Positions 49,468 through 58,255 of a DNA stretch of 64,000 bases are shown piece by piece. The position numbers and the translations under genes are program-made. The stretch lies in assembly GCA_030407315.1 (NCBI GenBank), contig JALQPE010002196.1:1-64000 (forward strand), in the 5' to 3' direction. The stretch comes from Asparagopsis taxiformis (taxonomy: Eukaryota > Rhodophyta > Florideophyceae > Bonnemaisoniales > Bonnemaisoniaceae). The stretch's first letter is position 1, and each line of letters opens with the position of its first letter. Below the pieces are notes generated by a model. The model was not told the DNA's origin and did not search any database. It saw only the letters and a list, made by a program, of their open reading frames with translations.

Positions 49468-51402
49468 TCAACTCTTGTCCAGTTTCTCGTCAAAGCCCCA
49501 GGTTGATACGATGCCGTCGTCACTGCCGCTCGCAAGTAGTGCTTGTCGCCCGTTCCATTTCACTCCGTATACAGGGCCGCTGGCAGGTCCCAGTTTGCTC
49601 ACAACGTCCGTTCGCTCCAAGTCCCAGATGTAGACAAAGCCGTCTTCGGAACCGCCGATGGCGGTGCTTTCGAGCGGTCCGAATCCGACGCGAATAAAGT
49701 TTTTGCTCGTGTTTTGATGCCCTTTGAATCGTCGGATGGCGCGGTTCATGCGAATGTCCCACAGACGATTCGCATTGTCTTTCGAACTTGACAGCAGCAA
49801 TGTTCCTGCTCGATTCGTCTCCACAGACGTCACCTCCCCGAGATGCGAGCTTATCGTCTTGATACAAATTCCAGATATAATGTCCCAATACTTGATCGTT
49901 GAATCTTTGCTACCAGTGATAATCATGTTTCCTCTCGCATTGAACGCAATACTAGATATCGAGCCCTTATGACCATTGAACGCCTTGAGCATCGTCTGCG
50001 TCTCCATATCAAACAACCGCAAGCATCTATCATATCCGCCACTCACAAGCGCGTTGCCTCTCGGATGAAAGCGCACCGTATACACGTCATTCGAGTGGCC
50101 GTGGAGCACAGCTCGACAAACTGCCTCGCCACTGCGAGATTCCACGATCGCCGCGCCGTTCGTCACCACGCTCGCCTCCCCTCGATCCGACAAGTGAGCA
50201 GAATTCGAAAATGACGGCGCAATCCGCGGCGATGAATTACGTACCGAATGCATGTCCACCGAGTCCAGTTCCTCACGAGAAGGCCAGTACAAACCGGGAC
50301 GTATATCCAGAACTTTCGACGTGTCCCATATACGAATTGTGCTGTCACCACTCCCGGACGCCATCAGCATTCCGTTTCGCGATGCGCAGATGTCCCACAC
50401 ACGCGAGCGATGTCCACGCAGAACCGTTTTGCACTGTGCGGACGCGGTGTCCCACATGCGAATTGAATTGTCACTCGAGCCGCTAGCAAGTGTACAGCCT
50501 TCCTCGCCGACGAATGTGACGCATTTCACATTGCCACTGTGTCCTTTAAAGTCGAGCTTTCTTCGGTTGGGAATCACAACGCACTCATAGTCCTCGAGAA
50601 TGGTGCCTATGCGCGGCGGTGCCTTTGGTTTCTGTCGTGACGACCCTATTTGAAAGGCGAGAGATTGTTGCAACAGATGAAGTAGACGGCCTGGCGGTAC
50701 GTCTTTGGCCTGGACTTGGCCGTCTTGAGCCTGCGGAACGCGCATGGGAATTTGGCCGTCGCGTTGAAATGCATCAAATTCCAACAGACGTGAATACTGA
50801 TCTACTAGACCTGCGCGCGCGGCACCAACACCATCCCAATCGCGGAACGAGGCCGCCTCCGGCACTGATTTGCAGGTCAATAAATAACAGAGGTCTCGAA
50901 ACTCATCGGCGGTATGCGCGTACGCTTCTAGTTCTTTCAATCTATTCTGCAGGATTGCAAACGCTTTCTGACTTTCCTGCGCTTCGATGAGCTCGAGGAA
51001 TTGCTGGCGATGCACGGCGTATCGAAAAGCTTTTCGATTTTTGAAGGTGGTCCTGGCCAGCAAGCGTTCCACCTCTGGCCAATCGCCGTCTAAAATCGCA
51101 CGCTTCATTCTCTTCAACTGCGAACGCTTATTGGAAGCAGCCTTGACTTTTACATTGGTTTCATCCTGCACAACCATGGAGGAGCCGTAATAGCCCTCGT
51201 CCTGCAGATATTGTATGATGACGCGAATTATATCCTGCTTGACGTCGGGGTCGTTGGGGTCGAAAATGGCCTGGTCTAGCACGGCTGCGCGGAGTCCGCG
51301 CTCGGCCATGTACTGCTCGTCGCTGGCGACGGTGCATGCATCGGACTGTGGGGCTGCAACAATCCCGTTAGTTTGGAGCTGAGTGGGGCTGGAGGAGGAC
51401 AT
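49468..51402 (-). CDS. LisH/CTLH WD40-repeat protein
   Basis: 644 residues from an ATG. Residues about 50-80 form a LisH-like helix pair (IRVIIQYLQDEGYYGSSMVV). It is followed by a CTLH-like segment (ILDGDWPEVERLLARTTF, then QFLELIEAQESQKAFAILQNRLKEL). From about 285 to 640 are seven WD40 repeats, e.g. SGNVKCVTF, SSDNSIRMWD, SGDSTIRIWDTS, SKDSTIKYWD, SEDGFVYIWD, SDDGIVSTWG. A low-complexity insertion separates repeats 2 and 3. The architecture resembles WDR26/SMU1-like scaffold proteins in ubiquitin ligases or splicing complexes, but I cannot assign orthology. It is divergent from the glutaredoxin gene across a 418-bp spacer. Confidence 0.75.
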   Translation of the reverse strand: MSSSSPTQLQTNGIVAAPQSDACTVASDEQYMAERGLRAAVLDQAIFDPNDPDVKQDIIRVIIQYLQDEGYYGSSMVVQDETNVKVKAASNKRSQLKRMKRAILDGDWPEVERLLARTTFKNRKAFRYAVHRQQFLELIEAQESQKAFAILQNRLKELEAYAHTADEFRDLCYLLTCKSVPEAASFRDWDGVGAARAGLVDQYSRLLEFDAFQRDGQIPMRVPQAQDGQVQAKDVPPGRLLHLLQQSLAFQIGSSRQKPKAPPRIGTILEDYECVVIPNRRKLDFKGHSGNVKCVTFVGEEGCTLASGSSDNSIRMWDTASAQCKTVLRGHRSRVWDICASRNGMLMASGSGDSTIRIWDTSKVLDIRPGLYWPSREELDSVDMHSVRNSSPRIAPSFSNSAHLSDRGEASVVTNGAAIVESRSGEAVCRAVLHGHSNDVYTVRFHPRGNALVSGGYDRCLRLFDMETQTMLKAFNGHKGSISSIAFNARGNMIITGSKDSTIKYWDIISGICIKTISSHLGEVTSVETNRAGTLLLSSSKDNANRLWDIRMNRAIRRFKGHQNTSKNFIRVGFGPLESTAIGGSEDGFVYIWDLERTDVVSKLGPASGPVYGVKWNGRQALLASGSDDGIVSTWGFDEKLDKS

Positions 51403-51593
51403 CGCGGCGGGCTATGTGGAGCATTGGAGTGGGGAAAGATGACGATGGTGGATGATGGGACGAGATGATGCAGGAGAGATGGAGTTTGGGTGGAGGCGCA
51501 TGGCGGGGGAGGAACTGCGTCTGTCGGAATGGGATCAAAAAATTGGTGGAAATTCAACTTGAATGTCATACGCGGATGCACATTGGACGATTG

Positions 51594-51623
51594 GCTACGC
51601 TACGCTGCGCTGTGCTGTGCTGC
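51594..51623. repeat. Period-5 GC tract
   Basis: GCTAC, GCTAC, GCTGC, GCTGT, GCTGT, GCTGC in register, in the divergent promoter between the WD40 and glutaredoxin genes (51,403-51,820). The rest of that 418-bp spacer holds nothing I recognise. Confidence 0.75.
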
Positions 51624-51820
51624 CACATTTTCCGCCCGTCCGCGCTGGTGCCACGCCGCCACGCCTGCACTGTGCACACGGCGTGAATTTGTCAGCATAG
51701 AAACATCCGGAAGGTCTTGAAAATTGTGGCCGCGTAGCAATTAAATTGTTGTTCAAGTGCAGCTGTTCAAGTCGATAGCGCGCGCTGAGCTGCTGCTCGT
51801 GTTGTGTTGCGCGCTGCGAA

Positions 51821-53001
51821 ATGAGCCAGGAACAAACTATCCAGACGATCGAGTCTGGCGAACAGGTCGACGACATTATTGAGGTAGGTGTGCGCGTTGG
51901 CGAATGAAATGCGTTTGTTGATCTACCATCTCAACTAACTGTTTAGATGCACCCGCATCGCGTGTACAGAGCAATGTTCGTGCTGTGATAAACTTTTGGG
52001 CGCCCTGGGCGCAGCCGTGCATCCAGATGAACACTGTGTTTGAAACTCTATTCAAGGTGACCAAGAAGGAAAACGACTCGGCAGACCAGGAAAGCAAGCC
52101 GTTCATCTTTGCGACAGCAATTGCAGAGAAATACCCCGAACAGATGTCCAAACTGAACATATCAACAGTACCGACATTTCTGCTACTATTCGAGAAGCGC
52201 ATTGTGCGACGGATCGACGGAGCGGACGCGCCATTTCTAAGCGCGTCTGTGGACTGGCTGATGAAAAGCTCGAGCGAGCAATTACTACAGGGCGCCTGCG
52301 AGAGCATAACACGCTTGGACGAAATTACGCTGGTGATGAAGGGCGATCCATCGTCGCCGAAATGCGGCTTCTGCAAACAGGTGGTGCACATCCTACGCAC
52401 CAACGGGGTCCATTTCGCGCACTACGACGTGCTGCAGGACGAGGAGGTGCGGGAGGCCATGAAGCGCTACTCGAAATGGCCGACGTATCCGCAGCTGTAC
52501 GCGCGCGGGCGACTAATCGGCGGCGTGGACGCGGTGAGCAAGCTGGCGGACGAGGGCGCGCTGATCAAGGAGCTGGGTCGCGACGGGGGGGAGACGACGG
52601 ATGGCGACGCGACGACCGCACGTAAAGGCGAATCGGGCGCATCGGTCGGCGCCACCAAGGACGGTCGCGCAGATGCGCTGGATCAGACACTGAGGGATCG
52701 ACTGGATATGCTTGTGCAACAACATGCCGTTATGGTGTTCATGAAGGGCGTGCCAGACGAACCGCGCTGCGGGTTCTCTAGGAAGATCGTCGCCACGTTG
52801 AGGGAACAGCAAGTGCGCTTTGGAAGCTTTGATATTCTGCAGGATATGGAGGTGCGACAGGGCATGAAAGTTTACTCGGAATGGCCCACCTTTCCGCAGG
52901 TTTATGCCAACGGAAAGTTTGTGGGTGGTCTGGACATTGTGCAGGACCTCGTCGAGATGGACGCACTCAAGGAGGAGCTCGGGCTGGTTGCAACGGTATG
53001 A
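51821..53001 (+). CDS. GLRX3: PICOT-type glutaredoxin (thioredoxin plus two glutaredoxin domains)
   Basis: Two exons: 51,821-51,887 and 51,947-53,001, giving 373 residues. The best-looking donor (GTAGGT at 51,884) breaks the frame, while GTGTGC at 51,888 keeps it. The branch site AACTAAC and acceptor TTTAG are clear. Residues about 23-130 form a thioredoxin-like domain with WAPWAQPC (no CXXC). Two glutaredoxin domains follow, with CGFC at 162-165 and CGFS at 297-300, each with the WPT[YF]PQ[LV]Y and GG(V/L)D glutathione-binding blocks. PICOT/Grx3-4 proteins carry bridging Fe-S clusters with glutathione in cytosol and nucleus and serve iron regulation and Fe-S delivery. CGFC in the first domain departs from the usual CGFS. 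Confidence 0.87.
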
Positions 53002-53344
53002 CGAGGCGCTAAATTGAACCGTTGTTGTGGCCCGTTTGTTGGGTGCGCACGTTGCTCGCGCCAGCACAAGCTGCACAGCAACTTGTGCAGTCCTGGTCAG
53101 CTGAGGTTTTGCCCCGATGCATTCCATAATCTTTAAATTTATACTTTGAAAAAATCTGTCTAGTACGTACAGTGCAATGCCACCCACGCACGCACGCACC
53201 AACATATTATCATTTCCACTCATTCTTATTCCCGACACCCGACACCGCGACACCAGTGCTCATCGCTCCACCCGTTCTTATCCATCCTTGGTCCCGTCGT
53301 CGCCCGCACCCTGCGCGAGCTCATACCATCCATCCTCCTTCACC
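53002..53344. other. Intergenic region, 0.34 kb
   Basis: Between two plus-strand genes. The last 170 bp are pyrimidine-rich (CCACGCACGC, CCATCC), like other leaders here. Confidence 0.4.
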
Positions 53345-53847
53345 ATGGCAGTTCCCGGTCTTCTCGGCGATTACATTCTCAAAAACTATCGAAGACTGCT
53401 GATCTGCGTTGCACCCGTCACTTCCGACACCTCCGAAGACGCCGACCTGCCCACCTTGGAGGAGCTTTCCGATGCCGGTTTTGCAAATTCCCAGCGCAAT
53501 CACTCGCGTCGAAGACGTCGCAGTTCGCTCAGTGGCCGACTTCGTTCCCCGCGTCGCCGTTCGGGACGCATCCCATCCTTCCGCTTCTCGCGTACCGATA
53601 GTTCCTCCAATACCAATCGTGACGACAATCTCACCCTGCCCTACGGACGCGACGAACATGGCCATCGTCTCGTGCGTGGTATGTTGTCTCATCTATTCAT
53701 TGTTTCTACCGACGCTGCTCGTTGTGGTTACTAACTGTTCTGTTGTGCTTCCAAGTAGATGACCCGTTCAGAGGATGCGTGTCCTCCCGCTCAGACGGCC
53801 CCCGCATGAGCGGCGACTTTGTCGTCATGGGCTGCATGCAAGTATAA
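53345..53847 (+). CDS. Small Arg/Ser-rich protein, two exons
   Basis: Exon 1 is 53,345-53,678. The intron begins GTATGT at 53,679, has a perfect TACTAAC branch site at about 53,729, and ends at one of two AGs three bases apart (53,754-53,755 or 53,757-53,758). Exon 2 ends at TAA 53,847. The product is 140 or 141 residues. The N-terminus (MAVPGLLGDYILKNYRRLL) is helical and hydrophobic-basic. Residues about 50-85 hold Arg/Ser tracts (HSRRRRRSS, SPRRRSG). No family was recognised. It could be an RNA-binding or membrane-associated regulator; I cannot choose. It converges on the GRDP-like gene with 32 bp between stops. Confidence 0.6.
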
Positions 53848-53879
53848 CTCTATTCTATATCTGTACACCACCTTTATGA

Positions 53880-55346
53880 CTACATTTCATTGTTCCATTC
53901 ATCGCGCCCGTCGTTGCTGAACAAACGACCGTCGTTCTGCATATCGGCTTGTGTTTGCTGGCTATGCGCGCACGTTGTTATCGCGACGACTAATAATACG
54001 CTGCCGAAATAGAATGCCACTACGCCAAACGCCGCTGCGGCATCTGTGTCACTCATCATGGATACACCCACTGCCCAGCATACTCCTCCGACGATGATCA
54101 GTGCGACCGTTGCGATTATGCGCACCAAGTGTCGTTTGTATTCGTATTTGTTGATTCGCTTTGTTAATTTTGTAAACACAAGTTTGAACCAGCGACCTTG
54201 CATCTGTTCATTCATCAACTGCGAAGCATCGTTTAGATTTGCACTTCCAAACACAGCACATTCGCTGCAATCACGTCCACGATCCACCTGCATCCATCTC
54301 CTGATCAGTCGTTGCATACAAGCGCCACTCCAGACGGCGTCACCGCCGTCACGCACCAGCTCTTGCTTGGAATACATCGGACCAACATCACATCCAAACG
54401 CATCAAACCATAGTCGGTCGGTGAGTCGTCTGCGTGCCATGAGCGCCTCTTCCTCGTTAGAAATCTGCTGGGTCGCCCTGAGCACTTGCACGTGCGGACG
54501 TCCACCCACACCCGTTATCGGATCATCGACATACTCCTTGGTGCACGCTATATGCGCTCGCCAAACCATGTCCTGATAAGCGTTGGGCTCCAACACCAGC
54601 GCGTCGAATTGATGCAGCGCGCTGAGGTGCATAAACTTGTCATACATGTCGACCATAGTGAGATAGGGCACGACGCATCCTTTGGAATTGATTTCAAATT
54701 GGCGCAGCACAGCGCGATGCATGCGGGCGCACCGAGAGATGAGCCGATCAAACGTCATGCGATGCGGAATCGGGTGCAGGGCGTCGTCGGCGACGGGCGG
54801 CGGCGGCGCATGGACCGGCTGCACGCGATGTTTGGGCAACAAATAGGGTGGAAAATAGTGCTCGCGATCATCTGGAAAGGCGAGGCGCCATACACGCTCG
54901 GTGTACGAGCGAGCGCTTTGGCAACTGGTCGTGCCGTCGTCGAATCGAAAGGCGGCGAATCGATCAGGCTGCGGTGCGATACCTACTAGCTGCTGTGTTT
55001 GTTTCACATAGATACGCGCGCCTAGACGATGCAAATACCACACCCACGCCACGTCTAGCGGCGCGACCAGCGACTCATGGACAACAGGTTGGTCGAGTAG
55101 CGCGCGACGAATGTTACGTACGCGTACTGGCGGCTCACATGTGCTGGATGTCACGTTTGGTTGTGTCGCGCTCTGAAGTGGAAGCCAGTAGAGCTCGTAG
55201 CGCCAGATCGCTCGTTGTAATGCTGGGCCGATGTACAGATTCCAACTGCAGGCGTCGACGGCGCGCAGGAGCGCGTGCAGGCCGTGTATGGCGGCTGCGT
55301 ACTGGTCGGGCGGCAGGTGAAGGTGTACCGCGCTGGCATTGGACAT
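53880..55346 (-). CDS. GRDP/DUF1399-like protein with C-terminal membrane spans
   Basis: 488 residues from an ATG. The soluble part follows the glycine-rich-domain-protein pattern of plants. It has LDVAWVWYLHRLGARIY, then YTERVWRLAFPDDREHYFPPYLL, LLQF-like IND-repeat helices (MHRAVLRQFEINSK), and DALVLEPNAYQDMVWRAHIAC with a following TGVGG; WxxH motifs occur twice. Plant GRDPs act in stress and development, with unclear biochemistry. Instead of a glycine-rich tail, residues about 409-428 and 436-456 form two membrane spans followed by a polar tail, which I have not seen in the plant proteins. It is divergent from the kinase gene across 1.3 kb. Confidence 0.6.
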   Translation of the reverse strand: MSNASAVHLHLPPDQYAAAIHGLHALLRAVDACSWNLYIGPALQRAIWRYELYWLPLQSATQPNVTSSTCEPPVRVRNIRRALLDQPVVHESLVAPLDVAWVWYLHRLGARIYVKQTQQLVGIAPQPDRFAAFRFDDGTTSCQSARSYTERVWRLAFPDDREHYFPPYLLPKHRVQPVHAPPPPVADDALHPIPHRMTFDRLISRCARMHRAVLRQFEINSKGCVVPYLTMVDMYDKFMHLSALHQFDALVLEPNAYQDMVWRAHIACTKEYVDDPITGVGGRPHVQVLRATQQISNEEEALMARRRLTDRLWFDAFGCDVGPMYSKQELVRDGGDAVWSGACMQRLIRRWMQVDRGRDCSECAVFGSANLNDASQLMNEQMQGRWFKLVFTKLTKRINKYEYKRHLVRIIATVALIIVGGVCWAVGVSMMSDTDAAAAFGVVAFYFGSVLLVVAITTCAHSQQTQADMQNDGRLFSNDGRDEWNNEM

Positions 55347-55655
55347 GGTGGTGCGGGGTGGTGCTGCGCGGCGCGGTGCGGTGCGGCGCGGTGCACGGCG
55401 TGGTGGCGGATGAAATGCGGAGCGTGATGTTTACATTGTGGCGAGGGGGTGAGTGGATGGATGGGTGATGTGATTGAATGGGTTGATCTCGGATATTTTT
55501 AGACGGATGATTATTTGATAGTGGCTCGCTCAACGAGGTGTCGCGCGCAAGGTTGGAGTGATGACAAAGCGGGCGGGTTGGCGGGCGGACAGACGGACGT
55601 GCAATGAGTGACACGTAGAGACGATGTTGTGTGGTGCGGCGGCGCAATAGGATGG

Positions 55656-55740
55656 GATGCGATGCGATGCAATACAAGACAATGTGATGCAAAGCAAAGG
55701 AGAACAATGCAATGCAATGCAATGCATTGCCATGCGATGA
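55656..55740. repeat. Long period-5 GC tract
   Basis: Seventeen consecutive pentamers in one register: GGGAT, GCGAT (x2), GCAAT, ACAAG, ACAAT, GTGAT, GCAAA (x2), GGAGA, ACAAT, GCAAT (x3), GCATT, GCCAT, GCGAT. Ten or more begin GC, and the rest differ from it at one or two bases. Confidence 0.8.
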
Positions 55741-56064
55741 GTGTTGAGGGTAAACAAAGGTCAACGTGATTTGAGCGTGTAAGGCCGGACTCTTCGACTG
55801 TGAGCATAAATTTGCATAAAATTTATGAGCATCCTCGCGACTCGTATAGCTCCGTACCTGCTCTCCAGACAAACAGTCCGTAACGGTTGCTGCCAGTCGA
55901 TCATGGAACGGCTGGACAGACAGACATACGAACAAACGTGGTGACATGGTTAGCCCGTGCATTCAGGTAACAAACGCTGTGCGGCTCGCCAGTCGAACCG
56001 CATCCAACGCAATGGAATGGAATGCAACTGGCATGCAAGCACACAAACCTCACAACCACCATGA

Positions 56065-56086
56065 AAACCTGCGTCGACGCAGGTTT
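56065..56086. repeat. 22-bp perfect palindrome
   Basis: AAACCTGCGTC followed directly by its reverse complement GACGCAGGTTT, with no spacer. It lies 590 bp upstream of the kinase start. Confidence 0.9.
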
Positions 56087-56476
56087 CTCCGCGCTGATAA
56101 TACACACATGCGTCCATCGTCTCGCGCCGACCCACCTGGCACGCATCTTACACGCGCCAATGCAATTGGTCGTTCCCATGCTCGCCAACTCATTGCGAGC
56201 AACACACAGCCAATCCAATCGTGCGCCCAGTCCAAACACCTTCAGATCGCTTCCGATGTCGCGCAACTGACAGTGCCGTCGAGATGCACGAGTCGCAGCA
56301 CGCTGTCACGCTCCTTCAACAAATGCAATGCCAGCGTGCGTTATGTTTATCAAAATCGTTTGCACACACACATTCGTCTCGTTGCCTAATTACACCGTAT
56401 CTACCTGCCCTCCTGCACGCCGGTTGAATTCATGTCCTTGTATGCCGACCGGCACCTAGCTCGCTTGCTTTGTGCA

Positions 56477-56514
56477 GCATGTATGCATACATGCATGCAT
56501 GCACGCGCGCGCGC
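56477..56514. repeat. 38-bp alternating purine-pyrimidine tract
   Basis: Strict alternation from GCATGTATGC through to a CGCGCGCGC block, beginning with an 18-bp perfect palindrome (56,477-56,494). It is followed by GCTC repeats. It lies 160 bp upstream of the kinase start. Confidence 0.85.
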
Positions 56515-56674
56515 TCGCTCGCTCCGCCTTGATGCGCTCATGTGAAGTGTCCCCCCGTTCGGTTGCACACATCTCTGTACGCACAGATATTTTCATATCT
56601 GCATAGCAACACTGTAAACGCAACGCACTGCAATACAGTACACGCGCCGCCCCCAGCGTACACACACAAAACAC

Positions 56675-57715
56675 ATGTCGCGCCGCCCAATACAACCGAC
56701 GCTCCCACTTGACTTGTCACACCAGCAACTCGCACTTCACCATGTCCCTTCTTCCACAATGACACTTTCCCATTCCACCGTCCACACCTATCCCTGGAGC
56801 CAATTCGCCGCCCCCCATCAAATAGACCAAGGTACGACTTCCCTCATCTACAAATCGACGCTGCACGATTTGCCAGTCGTGCTCAAGCTACTCAAACCAC
56901 TCTCCCAAATCAATGAACCACTCGCTCGTGAACGCGCAAATGCAGACCTCGACAATGAGCTCCGTATCAATGCCCAGTTGCGCCACCCAAACATCGTCCT
57001 CTTCATTGGCTGCGTCGCCACCCCCACTGGTGACACCGGTCTTATATTCGAGTACGCGACATCTGGTTGTCTCGACGTGACGCGCTACGGTCTTTCAAAA
57101 TTGAAACATGTCCTCTCCGTCGCTGTGGATGTCGCTCGCGCCCTCGCATATGTTCATGCATTGAATATCATGCATCGTGATATAAAGCCGAGTCAGGTCG
57201 TGCTGTCTGGCGAGAAAGCCATGCTCGCTGATTGGGGATTGGCGAGGCAGTGCACACAAGCAACTGCAACTGGCGAAACCGGTACATGGGAGTTTGTAAG
57301 TTGTATCTTTTCACACTATATGCTAGCGTTATATGCGTGCTGCAGTCGTGTCTAACCGTGAACAATGAATTGGTTTTAGATGGCTCCCGAAGTGATTCGA
57401 CACGAGAGATATGGCACTTCGGCAGATGTGTATTCGTTTGGAATGTTGCTGTACACGCTGTTGACCGCGACCAAGTATCCGTATCAATTACTTTATCTGA
57501 CGCCGGAACAAGCGGCGCGCAGCGTAGCTAGCAAGCAGCTTCGGCCGCCGATCAGCAGTCGCATACCGAGAGATATTGCGCAGTTGCTGTTGCATTGCTG
57601 GGAGGAGGACCGCAACGGGCGACCGCAAATGGGCGACGTTATTGATTCATTGCACGCGGCAAGGAAGAGAGAGGAGGAGTCGGGGCAGGGCAATTTTCTC
57701 TCATGGATTTGGTAA
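56675..57715 (+). CDS. Divergent protein kinase, TKL/Raf-like, two exons
   Basis: Exons 56,675-57,295 and 57,380-57,715, joined in phase 0. The 84-bp intron has donor GTAAGT, branch CTAAC and acceptor TTTTAG. The product is 318 residues. The kinase core has VVLK with K71, the alpha-C acidic E95, HRDIKPSQ (D169, K171), DWG (186-188) in place of DFG, MAPE after the splice, and DVYSFGMLLYTLL. The glycine loop is degenerate (QGTTSL at about 53-58) and the usual Asn of the catalytic loop is Gln174. The metal-binding Asp186 is kept. The general pattern is of tyrosine-kinase-like Ser/Thr kinases. There is no other domain. Activity is uncertain; pseudokinase is a real alternative. Confidence 0.8.
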
Positions 57716-58255
57716 CGTTTGTATTGTACGGGCAGTGTGTGAGTGAGCGATAGAGTTGATTGAGGTCTATATTACTGAATGGATCGAGGGTGATCAACTT
57801 GGGGGAGCGCATCACATCGCATCGCATCATGAATGGATGCACACCTTGCGTCCACAGCTGAGTGAGCGGGCGAGCTTGTTTGCATGAGGTTGCGACGGAA
57901 GGTGATGTGACGCGCAATGAGTTGCTTGCGCAAGGAATGAATGTGTAAGTAGCGAGCGAGGATTCCAACGAGGTAAGTATCGAAAAAATAAACTGTAAAC
58001 TAGAACGTTATGTTCTACTCGAGCGAAATTGAGGTGCGAAAAGTCAAAATCGCCAAAATTGCTGGCTGGAAAGCGATTTCACTACTACATGTACCTTTGC
58101 ACCGTCAGCCGCCACAGCGAATCGTCAATTTCCACTCGGCGCGCGCACCCCCCCACCCCCCACAACCGCTACAACCCTAATTACCACAGTTATCGTCACC
58201 ACCTTAGCTCGCCCACTCACTCGCTCGCTCGCTGTCCTTCTCCCGCCGACACGCC
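57716..58255. other. Intergenic region, 0.54 kb, with a short period-5 tract
   Basis: GCATC, ACATC, GCATC, GCATC in register at 57,809-57,828. A CACTCACTCGCTCGCTCGCT run lies about 20 bp before the Dbp5 start. Otherwise nothing was recognised. Confidence 0.5.

Larger units (their letters stand above)
55347..56674. other. Divergent spacer with unusual sequence structures, 1.33 kb
   Basis: Holds no supported gene. It contains a GGTGC-like GC run (about 55,366-55,400), a long period-5 tract (55,656-55,740), a 22-bp perfect palindrome (56,065-56,086) and a 38-bp alternating purine-pyrimidine tract (56,477-56,514). Confidence 0.6.
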
